NCBI RefSeq assembly: GCF_025397995.1
Contig: NZ_CP104550.1
Span: 1,454,001 to 1,518,000 of the forward strand
Origin: Methanothermobacter wolfeii
Lineage (GTDB): Archaea; Methanobacteriota; Methanobacteria; Methanobacteriales; Methanothermobacteraceae
Length of the DNA stretch: 64,000 nucleotides
Reading direction: 5' to 3'
The notes under the pieces were generated by a model. The model did not search any database. It saw only the letters and a list, made by a program, of their open reading frames with translations, and was not told the origin of the DNA. Position 1 is the first letter of the stretch. Each line of letters opens with the position of its first letter. Made by a program: the position numbers and the translations under genes. Below are positions 19,408 to 30,307 of this stretch, piece by piece.

Positions 19408-20014
19408 TGCCAGTGGATTGATCCCTGAAGATTACATCCTTAAGGCGTGCCTCCGGGGCGGGGAGGATTATTGTCCCCTCATCAGGGTCTCCAAGTTCAA
19501 TATAACGGCCCCTCATGTAAAAGAGGGCCACTGCTGCGGCTATGAGCGCATCCATCCTGTGTCTGTTAAGTTCTCCAGGGTTAAATGTTTCCCTGAGTTC
19601 CCCTGTGATGTTCCGCATCCTCCTCACGGTTCCGGCGTGGGTTTCTATGACCTTCACCTCACCCTCAAGTCTTTTTCTGAGTTCAATTCCCCTGAGTGTG
19701 AGTTCCTTCATCCCCCTCCATGTGAGTGGCAGGACCCCTCCATACCTCCTGGCCTCCATGTCCGAGCGTCTGAAGTGGCCATACCTGCTGCATCCACAGT
19801 CCCTTTCAAGGCAGCACCTCCCCCATGGTAGTGAAAGGGGAGCGTCCACCGCCACCACCCCTGCGCCCATGACAGCATCGGTTATCTCATCCAATGTGAA
19901 TAAACCAGATGTGTGGAGTTTCAGGCCTTCTATTACGGCAAATCCTGTTTCATTCTCTTCTCCTGCTGCAAGGTCAACCCCTGCAACCCTGAAGTCATCC
20001 ACCGCTACAGCCAT
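19400..20014 (-). CDS. DUF429 family predicted RNase H-like nuclease
   Basis: The VAGVDLAAGEENETGFAVI start, GVVAVDAPLSLPWG with its conserved aspartate, an RRYGGVLPLTWRGMKEL segment and ETHAG match DUF429, proteins with an RNase H-like fold and acidic residues placed like a nuclease site. Activity is not proven for the family. It overlaps the end of cofG on the opposite strand. GAGGG and GGAGG sites precede the ATG. Confidence 0.8.
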   Translation of the reverse strand: MAVAVDDFRVAGVDLAAGEENETGFAVIEGLKLHTSGLFTLDEITDAVMGAGVVAVDAPLSLPWGRCCLERDCGCSRYGHFRRSDMEARRYGGVLPLTWRGMKELTLRGIELRKRLEGEVKVIETHAGTVRRMRNITGELRETFNPGELNRHRMDALIAAAVALFYMRGRYIELGDPDEGTIILPAPEARLKDVIFRDQSTGTK

Positions 20015-20026
20015 CCTCCAGTCCCT

Positions 20027-20117
20027 CTGAAAATCATTATATGAACCTCATCTGTGCAGCTGTCCAAGCAGATGTGGCTACCGTGGCCCCCCTGAAAATC
20101 ATTATATGAACCTCATC
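20027..20117. repeat. Pair of 26-bp direct repeats
   Basis: CTGAAAATCATTATATGAAC plus CTCATC occurs at 20,027-20,052 and again at 20,092-20,117, 65 bases apart. The second copy overlaps the stop of the Taw2-like gene and the first lies just before the DUF429 start, so a small tandem duplication of the gene end is the simplest origin. Confidence 0.75.
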
Positions 20118-20844
20118 CTATCCTGGCATCCAGGACCACATGCCAGACCCCAGGAGAGTACTTCTTGATGGTCCTCCTGTCCAATAGTTTAACCCTCCTT
20201 GGGTGCGCGGCCCTCTCTATCCTCCTCAGGGGCCTTGAAAATTTCATGGTCTCTGGCACCGTTTCATGGTAGTGTAAAACACCCCCATCAACCAGGCACT
20301 CCATGGCAGCCTCAAGGTAATGGTGGGTTGTGCCCACGTAGCCCATTATAACCCTGTCCACCTCCAGCTCCGGGGCCATCTCCCTGCAGTCCCCCAGGAC
20401 GGGTTCCACCACATCCTCAACACCGTTAAGGACAATGTTATCCCTGAGGTACCTGAAGGATTCCGGGTTTATCTCTATGGAGTAGACCCTCAGGGGGTTT
20501 GCATGGACAGCCACTGGTATTGAGAAGTACCCTATCCCTGCAAACATGTCAACAACGGTCTCACCGTCCTCCACGAGTTGGGGTATGCGGGCCCTTTCAT
20601 TGATGTTCCCCCGCGACCACATAACCTTCGAGAGGTCAATCCTGAAAAGGCAGCCGTTCTCCCTGTGAAGGGTCTCGGTGCCGCTCCCTGCAAGTACACG
20701 CACCGTTGGCCTCCTCATGGGTCCCTGGATGCCATCTACACAGACAACGCTCCGGACACCCGGGATTTTAAGGAACTTGGAAGGTTCATCCACTTCCCGG
20801 TTAACAACTACGATGTCACCTATCCTTGACCATTTCATGTTCAT
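20113..20844 (-). CDS. Trm5/TYW2 family enzyme, probably Taw2
   Basis: The Rossmann domain shows VVDMFAGIGYFSIPVAV, YSIEINPESFRYLRDNI and a MGYVGTTHHYL motif where Trm5 has an NLP motif, which favours TYW2/Taw2. Taw2 transfers the aminocarboxypropyl group of AdoMet to 4-demethylwyosine at G37 of tRNA(Phe). The N-terminal region (GDIVVVNREV, GIQGPMRRPTVRVLAG) is the usual short D2 domain. A Trm5 methyltransferase role cannot be excluded. Confidence 0.78.
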   Translation of the reverse strand: MNMKWSRIGDIVVVNREVDEPSKFLKIPGVRSVVCVDGIQGPMRRPTVRVLAGSGTETLHRENGCLFRIDLSKVMWSRGNINERARIPQLVEDGETVVDMFAGIGYFSIPVAVHANPLRVYSIEINPESFRYLRDNIVLNGVEDVVEPVLGDCREMAPELEVDRVIMGYVGTTHHYLEAAMECLVDGGVLHYHETVPETMKFSRPLRRIERAAHPRRVKLLDRRTIKKYSPGVWHVVLDARIG

Positions 20845-20981
20845 CCACTTTTAAGCGTGATTTTGAAAAATGGAGGATATAGTTACTCTTTTGATTTAAA
20901 TATTTAATGCCTTCTCTTGAAGGCAAAAAAAATATAATTAGGGTTATGCAGAGTAATTGTATAAATAAAAGGGGATTCTTT

Positions 20982-22073
20982 ATGAGTAAGGTAAAAAGAG
21001 ACGAGATACTGGGCATCCTGGATGGGTACGATAAGGAAGAGCTGACCATTGCAACACTTGGCAGCCACACCTCCATGCACATCCTGCACGGAGCAAAAAA
21101 AGAGGGTTTCAGAACTGCTGTTGTCTGTGAAAAGGGACGTGAAGTACCATATCAGCGCTTCAGGGTTGCTGATGAATTCATAATGGTGGACAGGTTCAGC
21201 GACATAGTAAACGAGGACATACAGGAGAAACTGAGATCAATGAACAGCATAATAGTACCCCACGGGTCATTTGTAGCCTATGCGGGTCTTGATCACATTG
21301 AAAATGATTTCTATGTCCCCATGTTCGGTAACAGGGATATACTACGCTGGGAATCAGAAAGGGAACTTGAAAGAAAACTTCTTACAGAGGCTGAGATAAG
21401 GATACCTATGAAGTTTAAGGATCCCGAAGATATCGACAGGCCAGTTATGGTAAAATTCCCAGGCGCTAGGGGTGGTCGCGGTTACTTCGTGGCCTCAAGC
21501 ACCGAGGAGTTCAATGAGAAGATCGACTCAATGATGGAAAGGGGCTGGATAACCGAGGACGACATCAAGGATGCCCACATCGAGGAGTATGTTTCAGGTA
21601 CAAACTTCTGCATTCACTACTTCTACTCAATCATGAATGATGAAGTGGAACTCATGGGTATGGACAGCCGTTTCGAATCAAACATAGACGGCCTTGTCAG
21701 GATCCCGGCAAGGGACCAGCTTGAGATAAACCTTGACCCATCCTATGTGATAACAGGTAACCACCCGGTTGCAATGAGGGAGTCACTGCTGCCCCAGGTA
21801 TTTGACATGGGCGATAACATGGTTGAAGCAGCCGAAAAACTGGTGCCTCCAGGCATGAACGGTCCATTCTGTCTCCAGACAATGTGCACAGACAACCTTG
21901 AAATCGTGACCTTCGAGATAAGCGCACGGTCAGATGGAGGTACAAACACCTTCATGCATGGTTCAACCTACAGCTGCCTCCTCCATGGTGAAGGTATGAG
22001 TATGGGCCGGCGTGTTGCAAGGGAGATCAAGGTTGCCGCAGAGAATGACAAGCTCCCTGAAATCATAACCTGA
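20982..22073 (+). CDS. purP: 5-formaminoimidazole-4-carboxamide ribotide synthetase PurP
   Basis: PurP is the archaeal ATP-grasp enzyme that formylates AICAR to FAICAR with free formate, without folate. Diagnostic segments are [34 protein letters not shown] (ATP-binding), and [12 protein letters not shown] (metal site). I choose the ATG after AGGGGAT, giving 363 residues; an open frame 25 codons longer would include A+T-rich leader. purM lies 2.8 kb downstream on the same strand. Confidence 0.93.
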   Translation: MSKVKRDEILGILDGYDKEELTIATLGSHTSMHILHGAKKEGFRTAVVCEKGREVPYQRFRVADEFIMVDRFSDIVNEDIQEKLRSMNSIIVPHGSFVAYAGLDHIENDFYVPMFGNRDILRWESERELERKLLTEAEIRIPMKFKDPEDIDRPVMVKFPGARGGRGYFVASSTEEFNEKIDSMMERGWITEDDIKDAHIEEYVSGTNFCIHYFYSIMNDEVELMGMDSRFESNIDGLVRIPARDQLEINLDPSYVITGNHPVAMRESLLPQVFDMGDNMVEAAEKLVPPGMNGPFCLQTMCTDNLEIVTFEISARSDGGTNTFMHGSTYSCLLHGEGMSMGRRVAREIKVAAENDKLPEIIT

Positions 22074-22080
22074 TTACCTA

Positions 22081-22088
22081 TTTTTTTT
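22081..22088 (+). terminator. T-tract after purP
   Basis: Eight consecutive T residues begin eight bases after the purP stop. Archaeal RNA polymerase stops at such tracts, helped by aCPSF1/FttA, whose own gene is 0.9 kb downstream. Confidence 0.5.
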
Positions 22089-22168
22089 ACATCATCAAAT
22101 CGCAAAGTTTAATAAGGACCTCTGCGTTATATTGATACCAGAAGTTTTAAAGTCCCTTAAAGGCAACC

Positions 22169-22177
22169 TTTTATATA
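22169..22177 (+). promoter_or_regulatory. TATA box of psmB
   Basis: TTTTATATA lies about 65 bases upstream of the psmB start, with a GAGGTG ribosome site between. Confidence 0.5.
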
Positions 22178-22239
22178 CAGGCCGGGGACAATTATAAAAT
22201 AAGAACTGGTTTTTTATTATTTTTACTCGAGGTGTATTC

Positions 22240-22872
22240 ATGAACGATAAAAAGACACTGAAAGGCACTACAACTGTTGGCATAACATGCAGGGATGGAG
22301 TTGTTTTTGCCACAGAAAGAAGGGCCAGCATGGGCAACCTCATAGCCCATAAAACCGCAGACAAAATTTTCAGGATAGATGAACACATAGCGGCTACAAT
22401 CGCAGGATCAGTGGCCGATGCCCAGAGCCTTATGAAGTACCTCAAGGCAGAGGCAGCCCTCTACAGGATGAGGAATTCTGAAAGGATAAGCATAGAAGCA
22501 GCGGCTGCCCTTGCGTCCAACATACTGCACTCATCACGCTTCTATCCATTCATCGTCCAGACCCTCCTGGGAGGGGTTGATGACAAAGGAGCCAAGATAT
22601 ACTCCCTTGACCCATCAGGCGGCATGATACCCGATAAGTTCGTGTCAACAGGTTCAGGCTCACCCATCGCCTACGGTGTCCTCGAGGACCGCTACACAGA
22701 AGACCTCTACGTTGATGAGGGAGTGGATATCGCAATAAGGGCCATCAAGTCTGCGATGGAAAGGGATACATACTCTGGAAACGGTATACTCGTGGCCACC
22801 GTGACAGAGGAGGAAGGCTTCAGGATGATCACTGAAGAGGAAATCCAGAAAAGGATTGAAGACCTCAACTGA
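22240..22872 (+). CDS. psmB: Proteasome beta subunit
   Basis: The proteolytic subunit of the 20S proteasome. A short propeptide (MNDKKTLKG) precedes TTTVGITCRDGVVFATERRAS, so autocleavage would expose Thr10 as the N-terminal nucleophile; Asp and Lys partners lie in the next 35 residues. The length of 210 is standard. The next gene on the strand, aCPSF1, starts 71 bases later. Confidence 0.95.
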   Translation: MNDKKTLKGTTTVGITCRDGVVFATERRASMGNLIAHKTADKIFRIDEHIAATIAGSVADAQSLMKYLKAEAALYRMRNSERISIEAAAALASNILHSSRFYPFIVQTLLGGVDDKGAKIYSLDPSGGMIPDKFVSTGSGSPIAYGVLEDRYTEDLYVDEGVDIAIRAIKSAMERDTYSGNGILVATVTEEEGFRMITEEEIQKRIEDLN

Positions 22873-22943
22873 TTTTTCTTTATTTTCATACAATCAGTAA
22901 ACAAGTCGTTTACTGACACCCCCTATTTTTTAGAAGTGATTTT

Positions 22944-24854
22944 ATGGTTTCAGAGATGCTTGAAGAAATCAAAAGGACGATAATACAGAGACTTCCTGAA
23001 AGGGTCCAGGTAGCCAAGGTGGAATTTGAGGGGCCCGAGGTGGTTATCTACACAAAGAACCCTGAAATAATAACCGAGAACGGCAACCTCATAAGGGATA
23101 TTGCGAAGGACATACGGAAGAGGATAATCATAAGATCCGACAGGTCAGTCCTCATGGATCCTGAGAAGACCATAAAGAAGATCCATGAGATAGTCCCTGA
23201 AGAGGCCAAGATCACCAACATATCCTTCGATGATGTGACCTGTGAGGTTATAATAGAGGCCCGTAAACCAGGCCTCGTTATAGGTAAATACGGGTCAACA
23301 TCAAGGGAAATAGTTAAGAACACTGGATGGGCCCCGAAGATACTCAGGACACCGCCGATATCATCCGAGATAATCCAGAGAATCCGCAGAACACTCAGAA
23401 AGAACAGCAAGGAGCGTAAGAAGATCCTGCAGCAGCTTGGAAGCAGGATACACCAGAAGCCCAAGTATGACAACGACTGGGCAAGGCTGACTGCCATGGG
23501 AGGGTTCAGGGAGGTGGGCAGATCCTGCCTCTACCTCCAGACCCCCAACAGCAGGGTGCTCCTTGACTGCGGTGTTAACGTTGCAGGTGGAGACGATAAG
23601 AACTCATACCCATTCCTCAACGTCCCCGAGTTCACACTGGACAGCCTTGACGCTGTTATAATCACCCATGCACACCTTGACCATTCAGGGTTCCTGCCCT
23701 ACCTCTACCACTACGGCTACGATGGACCCGTCTACTGCACGGCACCGACAAGGGACCTCATGACACTGCTGCAGCTGGACCACATAGACATAGCACACCG
23801 TGAGGACGAACCCCTCCCCTTCAACGTGAAACACGTGAAGAAGAGCGTCAAGCACACCATAACCCTTGACTACGGTGAGGTAACCGACATAGCACCCGAT
23901 ATAAGGCTCACACTCCACAATGCAGGCCACATACTTGGCTCTGCAATGGCCCACCTCCACATAGGTGATGGACAGCACAACATGGTCTACACAGGGGACT
24001 TCAAGTACGAGCAGAGCAGGCTCCTTGAACCCGCAGCCAACAGGTTCCCGAGACTTGAAACCCTGGTGATGGAGAGCACCTACGGGGGACACGATGATGT
24101 CCAGCCCTCAAGGAACCATGCAGAGAAGGAGCTCATTAAAACCATCTACTCCACCCTCAAAAGGGGTGGTAAGATCCTCATACCCGTCTTTGCCGTTGGA
24201 AGGGCCCAGGAACTCATGATAGTCCTTGAGGAATACATAAGGACGGGTATAATAGATAATGTCCCTGTCTACATCGATGGTATGATCTGGGAGGCCAACG
24301 CCATCCACACGGCAAGGCCCGAGTACCTGAGTAAGGATCTGAGGGATCAGATATTCCATATGGGACACAACCCCTTCATCTCCGACATATTCCACAAGGT
24401 CAACGGTATGGATGAGCGCAGGGAGATAGTGGAGGGTGAACCATCAATAATCCTCTCAACCTCAGGTATGCTGACAGGTGGAAACTCCCTGGAGTACTTC
24501 AAGTGGCTGTGTGAGGACCCTGACAACTCCCTGGTCTTCGTGGGATACCAGGCCGAGGGGTCCCTGGGTAGGAGGATACAGAAGGGATGGAAGGAGATCC
24601 CCCTCAAGGATGAGGATGATAAGATGAGGGTCTACAATGTCAGGATGAACATTAAGACCATCGAGGGGTTCAGCGGTCACTCAGACAGGAGGCAGCTCAT
24701 GGAATACGTCAAGAGGATATCACCCAAACCCGAGAAGATACTCATATGCCACGGTGACAACTACAAGACCCTTGACCTTGCCTCAAGCATATACAGGGCC
24801 TACCGTATAGAGACAAAGACGCCCCTCAACCTTGAGACGGTCCGTATACAGTGA
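22944..24854 (+). CDS. fttA: Archaeal CPSF ribonuclease aCPSF1 (FttA)
   Basis: A 636-residue protein: N-terminal KH-like domains (to about residue 145, including [20 protein letters not shown]), a metallo-beta-lactamase core with THAHLDHSG and [10 protein letters not shown], and a beta-CASP domain ending in FSGHSDR and ICHGD. This is the archaeal CPSF73-like ribonuclease that cuts nascent RNA downstream of genes and terminates transcription. All zinc ligands of the core appear intact. Confidence 0.94.
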   Translation: MVSEMLEEIKRTIIQRLPERVQVAKVEFEGPEVVIYTKNPEIITENGNLIRDIAKDIRKRIIIRSDRSVLMDPEKTIKKIHEIVPEEAKITNISFDDVTCEVIIEARKPGLVIGKYGSTSREIVKNTGWAPKILRTPPISSEIIQRIRRTLRKNSKERKKILQQLGSRIHQKPKYDNDWARLTAMGGFREVGRSCLYLQTPNSRVLLDCGVNVAGGDDKNSYPFLNVPEFTLDSLDAVIITHAHLDHSGFLPYLYHYGYDGPVYCTAPTRDLMTLLQLDHIDIAHREDEPLPFNVKHVKKSVKHTITLDYGEVTDIAPDIRLTLHNAGHILGSAMAHLHIGDGQHNMVYTGDFKYEQSRLLEPAANRFPRLETLVMESTYGGHDDVQPSRNHAEKELIKTIYSTLKRGGKILIPVFAVGRAQELMIVLEEYIRTGIIDNVPVYIDGMIWEANAIHTARPEYLSKDLRDQIFHMGHNPFISDIFHKVNGMDERREIVEGEPSIILSTSGMLTGGNSLEYFKWLCEDPDNSLVFVGYQAEGSLGRRIQKGWKEIPLKDEDDKMRVYNVRMNIKTIEGFSGHSDRRQLMEYVKRISPKPEKILICHGDNYKTLDLASSIYRAYRIETKTPLNLETVRIQ

Positions 24855-24896
24855 GCTATTTAGATAACCTCAGACTATCATTATCTTGGTGATTGA

Positions 24897-25913
24897 ATGG
24901 TAACCTATTCTGAATCTGGAGTGGACATAGACCTTGAGGAGCTGACGGTCCGCCGTTTAACCTCAAGGCTCGCCGGAACACTCAAACACTGTGACGTTAT
25001 TACCGGAACAGGGCACTTCGCCGCCCTTGTAAGGATGGGGGATGTGGCCATTGCAATGAGCACCGACGGTGTTGGGAGCAAGATCCTCGTGGCTGAGATG
25101 ATGAACCGCTACGATACCGTGGGGATAGACTGCATTGCAATGGTGGTCAATGACATCCTCTGTGTCGGTGCCAGGCCCGCCGCCCTCGTCGACTACCTTG
25201 CAGTCGAACACCCCGACCCTGAGGTGGCCGATGAGATAGGCCATGGCCTTGCAAGGGGTGCTGATATGGCACGTATCGCAGTAATCGGTGGGGAGACAGC
25301 ATCCCTCCCAGGTATAGTAAGGAATTTTGACCTTGCAGCCACGGGTATCGGATTCGTTGATACGGATAAAATCATAACAGGGGAAAGGATAGCCCCAGGG
25401 GACGCTGTTATAGGTATTGAAAGCAGCGGGATACACAGTAACGGCCTTAGCCTTGCAAGGAAGGTCTTCTTTGAGGAACTGGAACTATCACCCCATGACA
25501 GCCTCCCTGGCTCCGATGTTACGGTTGGGGATGCGCTCCTCAAACCCACAAGGATCTATGTGGAGCCCGTCATGGAGCTCATTGACTCGGGTGTCGGTGT
25601 GAATGGACTCGCCCATATTACAGGCGGGGGATTCAGCAATCTTAAGAGGCTTAAAAAGGAGGTGGGGTATCGCCTTGACATGCTCCCTGAGCCCCAGCAC
25701 ATCTTCAGGGTGATGCATGATTCAGGTGTCCCCATCGAGGAGATGTACCGTGTATTCAACATGGGTGTTGGTTTCTGCGCCATCGTAGGGAAGGATGAAG
25801 CAGACCATGCCGTTGATGTTCTGGGTGACCGTGCACACGTCATAGGAGAGGTCACGGACAAAGCCTCCAGTGTGGACATCACAGCCTACACAGGAGAATC
25901 AATAATACTTTAG
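24897..25913 (+). CDS. purM: Phosphoribosylformylglycinamidine cyclo-ligase
   Basis: PurM closes the imidazole ring (FGAM to AIR) using ATP. The sequence shows [47 protein letters not shown] and [11 protein letters not shown], all typical of PurM. The length of 338 is normal. It precedes comC by 12 bases and may be cotranscribed with the coenzyme M genes. Confidence 0.95.
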   Translation: MVTYSESGVDIDLEELTVRRLTSRLAGTLKHCDVITGTGHFAALVRMGDVAIAMSTDGVGSKILVAEMMNRYDTVGIDCIAMVVNDILCVGARPAALVDYLAVEHPDPEVADEIGHGLARGADMARIAVIGGETASLPGIVRNFDLAATGIGFVDTDKIITGERIAPGDAVIGIESSGIHSNGLSLARKVFFEELELSPHDSLPGSDVTVGDALLKPTRIYVEPVMELIDSGVGVNGLAHITGGGFSNLKRLKKEVGYRLDMLPEPQHIFRVMHDSGVPIEEMYRVFNMGVGFCAIVGKDEADHAVDVLGDRAHVIGEVTDKASSVDITAYTGESIIL

Positions 25914-25925
25914 GAGTTGGTTTCT

Positions 25926-26951
25926 ATGAGGATAAGCGCTGAAGATGAAGTTAAAATCATAAAGGAGATACTCATGGCCATGGAGGTCCCTGAGGAGAGC
26001 GCCGCCATCGTTGCAGATGTTACACTTGATGCCGATCTTAAGGGATTCAGCTCCCACGGGATAGGAAGGTTCCCCCAGTACGTTGAGGGTTTGCGTTACG
26101 GGACCATAAAGAGGGATGGTGAGATTACCGTTGAAAGGGAAACAGAATCAACCGCCATCATCAACGGGAACCACCTCTTCGGCCACGTGGTTGCATACAG
26201 GGCCATGGAAATTGCAATAGAAAAGGCAGGATCCACAGGGGTCGGCCTCGTGGGTGTCCATGACTCCAACCACTTCGGTGTTGCCGGCTACTACTCGGAC
26301 ATGGCGGTGATGAATGACACGATAGGCGTTGTGATAGCAAACACGGAGCCAGCTGTGGCGCCAGTAGGAGGTAAGACACCTATACTCGGAACAAACCCCG
26401 TCGCCATAGGTATACCCTCAGATAAGCACTACGTATCTGTTGACATGGCAACATCCGCATCTGCAAGGGGCAAGCTCCTTGAAGCCGCCAGGAAGGGTGA
26501 AAGCATACCTGAAAACGTGGCCCTTGATGCTGACGGGAAGCCCACAACTGACCCTGAAATGGCGCTTAAGGGATCCATACTGCCCTTCGGGGGGCATAAG
26601 GGGTACGCATTATCCTTCATGATAGAGATACTTGCAGGGCCCCTTGTGGGGGCCGCCTTCGGAGCAGGGGTTAAGGGCACAGCCAATCCCAGGGAGATGT
26701 GCACCAAGGGAGATCTCATGATGGCCATAGACCCCTCAAAGATGGGGGATGTTGATGAATTCAAATCCAGTGTGGATGCATTCATAGAGGAGGTCAAGTC
26801 CTCCGGCGACGTCCTCATACCCGGGGACATCGAGGCCATGAACATCAAAAGGAGGCGAGAGGAGGGTATTGAGATCGATGAGAAACTCCTTGAAAGCCTC
26901 ACAAGCATCTCCGAGGACCTTAACCTTGACCTTGAAATCAAGGGGTTATGA
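25926..26951 (+). CDS. comC: L-sulfolactate dehydrogenase
   Basis: A member of the malate/L-lactate dehydrogenase (type 2, LDH2/MDH2) family that oxidises sulfolactate to sulfopyruvate with NAD in coenzyme M synthesis. Motifs: [26 protein letters not shown] with the catalytic histidine, [10 protein letters not shown], and [14 protein letters not shown]. The ATG is chosen because GGAG sits at a proper distance; a TTG three codons upstream does not. Linked to comD and comE, which supports ComC over a malate dehydrogenase. Confidence 0.88.
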   Translation: MRISAEDEVKIIKEILMAMEVPEESAAIVADVTLDADLKGFSSHGIGRFPQYVEGLRYGTIKRDGEITVERETESTAIINGNHLFGHVVAYRAMEIAIEKAGSTGVGLVGVHDSNHFGVAGYYSDMAVMNDTIGVVIANTEPAVAPVGGKTPILGTNPVAIGIPSDKHYVSVDMATSASARGKLLEAARKGESIPENVALDADGKPTTDPEMALKGSILPFGGHKGYALSFMIEILAGPLVGAAFGAGVKGTANPREMCTKGDLMMAIDPSKMGDVDEFKSSVDAFIEEVKSSGDVLIPGDIEAMNIKRRREEGIEIDEKLLESLTSISEDLNLDLEIKGL

Positions 26952-27445
26952 AATTGGATAGCAGTGACGCCGTCTACATGGGCATGAAGGATGCCGGTAT
27001 AGACTTCGCCGTCAGCGTCCCCTGCGTCAACCTTAAAGGGGTCCTTGAGATGGTGGATGATGACCCTGAAATCATGCACATCCCCGTGACAAGGGAGGAG
27101 GAGGGCTTCGGTGTTGCTGCAGGCGCATACATGGCCGGTAAAACCACTGCGATACTGATGCAGAACTCCGGCCTCGGTAACTCGGTCAATGTCCTTGCAT
27201 CACTCTACAGTCTCTACAGGATACCCATAACCATGGTGGTGAGCCACAGGGGTACCGAGGGGGAGTTCATGGAAGCCCAGGTCCCCATGGGAAGGGTCAC
27301 TGAGGGCATCCTTGAGATCCTCGGGATACCCTTCAGGGCCCCTGAAACCCCCGATGATGCCAGGAAGGCCATTAAGGAATTAACAGATGATTCCCTGAAG
27401 ATGAGGAGGCCCTCAGCCGTCCTTTTAAAGATTTCATACTGGTGA
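26948..27445 (+). CDS. comD: Sulfopyruvate decarboxylase subunit alpha
   Basis: ComD is the pyrimidine-binding (PYR) half of the thiamine pyrophosphate-dependent sulfopyruvate decarboxylase. [17 protein letters not shown] includes the glutamate that activates the cofactor, followed by [10 protein letters not shown]. Its ATG overlaps the comC stop (ATGA), and its stop overlaps the comE start region. At 165 residues it is a normal single-domain subunit. Confidence 0.92.
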   Translation: MKLDSSDAVYMGMKDAGIDFAVSVPCVNLKGVLEMVDDDPEIMHIPVTREEEGFGVAAGAYMAGKTTAILMQNSGLGNSVNVLASLYSLYRIPITMVVSHRGTEGEFMEAQVPMGRVTEGILEILGIPFRAPETPDDARKAIKELTDDSLKMRRPSAVLLKISYW

Positions 27446-27450
27446 TGCCG

Positions 27451-27993
27451 ATGCTTGAGAGAATCGAAGCCATAAAGAGGATCGTTGAGGTCCTTGATGA
27501 TGAACTCGTTGTATGCAACCTGGGATTCCCATCAAGGGAACTCTACAGTGTCAAGGATTCGGGGACCCACTTCTACATGCTTGGATCCATGGGAATGGCC
27601 TCCTCCATTGGACTCGGACTTGCCCTCACACAGGAGCGCAGGGTTGTTGTCCTTGACGGTGACGGGTCCATCCTCATGAACCTGGGGGGCCTTGTAACCG
27701 CTGCAGGTCAGGCCCCAGGGAACCTCATAATAGTCCTCCTTGACAATAAATGCTATGCCACAACAGGGTCCCAGTGCACATACGCTGACACCATAGACCT
27801 TGGAGGTGTTGCCAGGGCCATGGGTTTCAGGGTTATCCGTTTTGATGAGGAACTGGACTTCACCAGGGCCCTTGAAGCCACAGGCCCCCTTTTCGTTCAT
27901 GTACCCGTAAAGCCGGGGAACGCCGATGTCCCTGTCATCGACATGAGCGCCGTGGAGATAATTGAAAGGTTCATGGCTGAAGTCAGGGGTTGA
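27451..27993 (+). CDS. comE: Sulfopyruvate decarboxylase subunit beta
   Basis: ComE is the PP-domain half of the decarboxylase: [17 protein letters not shown] holds the GDG...N magnesium/pyrophosphate motif, preceded by [16 protein letters not shown]. Together ComDE convert sulfopyruvate to sulfoacetaldehyde. Three candidate starts (GTG 27,442, ATG 27,445, ATG 27,451) lie together; I choose the last, which has GGTGATG before it. Confidence 0.92.
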   Translation: MLERIEAIKRIVEVLDDELVVCNLGFPSRELYSVKDSGTHFYMLGSMGMASSIGLGLALTQERRVVVLDGDGSILMNLGGLVTAAGQAPGNLIIVLLDNKCYATTGSQCTYADTIDLGGVARAMGFRVIRFDEELDFTRALEATGPLFVHVPVKPGNADVPVIDMSAVEIIERFMAEVRG

Positions 27994-28023
27994 ATTATTT
28001 CCCTTTACTGAGGGCCTGGAATT

Positions 28024-28101
28024 ATCTCAGCATTCAATCATTGCTAAGTATCTCAGCATTCAATCATTGCTAAGTATCTCAGCATTCAATCATTGCTAAG
28101 T
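28024..28101. repeat. Three perfect tandem 26-bp repeats
   Basis: The unit beginning ATCTCAGCATTCAATCATTG repeats three times without a gap, between the comE and polB1 stops. It contains no obvious palindrome. The array lies between convergent genes, so it may act in the RNA 3' ends or be a simple replication-slippage product. Confidence 0.9.
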
Positions 28102-28221
28102 CCATCCATTCATTACATATGCTGTTCCTTCAGACATCTGGATCAGCCCGACCTCAACCACCTTCCTTACAAGTGCAGCACGACCCTCAGACATAAATCC
28201 TGATAAGCCGAGGAAATCCAC
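28096..28221 (-). CDS. Possible 41-aa peptide or gene remnant after polB1
   Basis: An open frame starts with GTG three bases after the polB1 stop and runs to a TAG inside the third 26-bp repeat. It encodes VDFLGLSGFMSEGRAALVRK and onward, which looks like part of a small helical domain. There is no strong ribosome site. It may be a remnant of a larger gene that once followed polB1; I do not recognise it. Confidence 0.25.
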   Translation of the reverse strand: MDFLGLSGFMSEGRAALVRKVVEVGLIQMSEGTAYVMNGWT

Positions 28222-28223
28222 AG

Positions 28224-29999
28224 TTATGACTTCCTGCCTGTGTAGGTGGCGTAGAATCCGTCCGTGTCAGCATAAACCGTGTGGAAGCCGAAGTCCTCAG
28301 CCATCCTTATGGTTCTTTTAATGTAGTCCCTACCCCATGCTGTTATGGCCTCGGCGCATTCCATCGAGTACCATCTGAACCTTGAGTAACCGTAAACACC
28401 GTACATGGTATTTGCAAGTCTCTTGAGGGCTTCCTGCTGGACGTTCAGGAGTTTCTTCTCCACAGGGTCCTTTGAGCGTTTCATTTCACCCTTAACCCTC
28501 ACCCTCTCTGAGAGGATCTCGCCTATAACGGATGGTATGAATCCCCTGGGATCCTTAAGGAAGCGGTACCCGTATTCAGGCGCCACATGGCAGTCGCATT
28601 CAGGGTCGGTGGTGAGGGTGTCAGGGGATATGTTCTTTGAGATTATGATGCTCGGGTAGAGGCTCCTGAAGTCGAACTGGACTATGTTCTCATGGAGGCC
28701 CTTCTCAGGCTCCTTAACATAACCCCCAACAGCCCTCCTCCCCCTCCTCTCTGAGAACTCTGACTGTGATGGCTTGTTGGGTACCAGTTCACCGTACTGG
28801 TGGGCCTTCCTTACAAGGAACCATTCCGCCTGCTGCCCCGTCGCCATCCTTGATATGTCAAAGAGGGGCTGGCCAACCACACGGGTGAGTTCCATGTTAA
28901 GGGGGAGTATCTTCTCTGCGATACGGTAGGTTGCGGTGACATCATCCAGGGAGTACCTGAATAGTTCGTCCCTGAGGTCATCACGGTCCCAGTACTCCCA
29001 GAGTCTATCGCCCGGGAGGTCGAATTTTTCTTCACCGAAGAGTTCACGGTATACCCGCTCAAGGGTGTAGCGGTCAAGGTTCATGTACCTCCTCATTACA
29101 GGGTAGAGGTCCACGTGCACCGTGCCCCTGATGGCTGTTGAGTTTGCAAATCCCCTCCTCATGGTCCTTATCCCTGAACCATCCCATCCAGGGTTGAGGT
29201 CAACCCCCAGTATCTCAGCCCTCCTTGATATGTAGGGAAAGTCGAAGTTGTCGGAGTTGTAGCCCACTAGGATGTCGGGCTTCTCCTCCCTTATGATCTC
29301 TGCGAATCTCCTGATTATCTCCGCCTCATCATCAACCACCTCAACATAGTCGAGGTGATCCCCCCTGGTTGATATTACCCTGCTGAAGTCCCTTCCAGCC
29401 ACTCCGATCATTATTATCTCATCCTCCTCGGGACTGGGCATCCCGTGGGGGTTCCTGGCCTCGATGTCAAAGCTCAGGATGTCAAGTTCATGGGTCCCCT
29501 GGCCCGTTGATGAGACCTCCCCGGTTATCTCAACCAGTTTAACGTCGTCTGCCTCAACCAATGGTGCCGATTCCCTCACTTCCCCCTGGAATTCCAGCTC
29601 GGACATTGGGAAGATGGATTTGTCGATGAGGTATCTCCTGTAGAAGGGTATGTCATGTTCCCTTATGTCCCTGACAGAGTCCAGGTTCCTTATCCTGTCC
29701 CTGAGTTTAGGCACCTCTGAGGGGTGGCTGAATTCAGCCCTGATTACAGGGGTCATCCTTCCAAGGTCCCTCATCTCCAGGACCTCCATCTTCCCTATCC
29801 CTAGCTCCTCAAGTTCCCTGATGCATGAGTCGGTATCATGTGGTAATACGTAGATGTAGGGTCTGAAGGAAGTGTCAAATGCTATCATGGGCTCATTGTC
29901 ACCTGATTTGTCCTTTCCAAAGAGTCTTATAACGGGCTTCTCATCACATGTTACGTAGTCGATGTCAAGAAGCACCATCCTGTAAGTTTCCATGTTCAT
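28224..29999 (-). CDS. polB1: Family B DNA polymerase, large part of split enzyme
   Basis: The N-terminal and exonuclease domains are complete (exonuclease motifs [31 protein letters not shown]) and polymerase motifs A ([11 protein letters not shown]) and B ([13 protein letters not shown]) are present. The protein ends ten residues after motif C (YADTDGFY), so the rest of the palm and the thumb are missing. This matches the PolB1 polypeptide of M. thermautotrophicus, whose partner PolB2 is encoded elsewhere. It is therefore a natural split, not a recent truncation. The stop lies next to three tandem 26-bp repeats. Confidence 0.9.
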   Translation of the reverse strand: MNMETYRMVLLDIDYVTCDEKPVIRLFGKDKSGDNEPMIAFDTSFRPYIYVLPHDTDSCIRELEELGIGKMEVLEMRDLGRMTPVIRAEFSHPSEVPKLRDRIRNLDSVRDIREHDIPFYRRYLIDKSIFPMSELEFQGEVRESAPLVEADDVKLVEITGEVSSTGQGTHELDILSFDIEARNPHGMPSPEEDEIIMIGVAGRDFSRVISTRGDHLDYVEVVDDEAEIIRRFAEIIREEKPDILVGYNSDNFDFPYISRRAEILGVDLNPGWDGSGIRTMRRGFANSTAIRGTVHVDLYPVMRRYMNLDRYTLERVYRELFGEEKFDLPGDRLWEYWDRDDLRDELFRYSLDDVTATYRIAEKILPLNMELTRVVGQPLFDISRMATGQQAEWFLVRKAHQYGELVPNKPSQSEFSERRGRRAVGGYVKEPEKGLHENIVQFDFRSLYPSIIISKNISPDTLTTDPECDCHVAPEYGYRFLKDPRGFIPSVIGEILSERVRVKGEMKRSKDPVEKKLLNVQQEALKRLANTMYGVYGYSRFRWYSMECAEAITAWGRDYIKRTIRMAEDFGFHTVYADTDGFYATYTGRKS

Positions 30000-30100
30000 T
30001 AATCTTGTTTTGGAGGCCTAATAACTGTTCCTTCAGATGATTCATGATCACGTGACATCTGGGGATCTTTATTTAACCAATAGATGAAATTTATACTGAC

Positions 30101-30307
30101 ATGGAAAATTTAGCGAATCAGGAAGCAGGAACTAAATGGATGAGAATAGGGACCTTACTAACTTTCAACCCCACGGAACAGATAATTGGAGCTGGTTTTA
30201 AAGCACTTATAGACCAAAATAAACTCATCATAAGACAAAATGAATTATTACTTCGAGAACTTAGAAAACTAAATGAAACTCTAAGGAAAAAAGAGCAAAA
30301 AGAGTAA
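30101..30307 (+). CDS. Small hypothetical protein
   Basis: Not recognised. The 68-residue product (MENLANQEAGTKWMRIGTLL to LNETLRKKEQKE) has a central IGAGFKALIDQNKLIIRQNELLLRELRKL stretch with coiled-coil character. Codon use is A+T-rich compared with its neighbours. A TATA-like TTTATACT lies close upstream, so the mRNA may be leaderless. It stands alone between polB1 and an A+T-rich gap and may be recently acquired. Confidence 0.5.
   Translation: MENLANQEAGTKWMRIGTLLTFNPTEQIIGAGFKALIDQNKLIIRQNELLLRELRKLNETLRKKEQKE

Noticed and set aside
28224-28260. Recent frameshift truncating polB
   Set aside because: The break just after motif C matches the known natural split of PolB in Methanothermobacter, and the other frames downstream do not encode thumb sequence.
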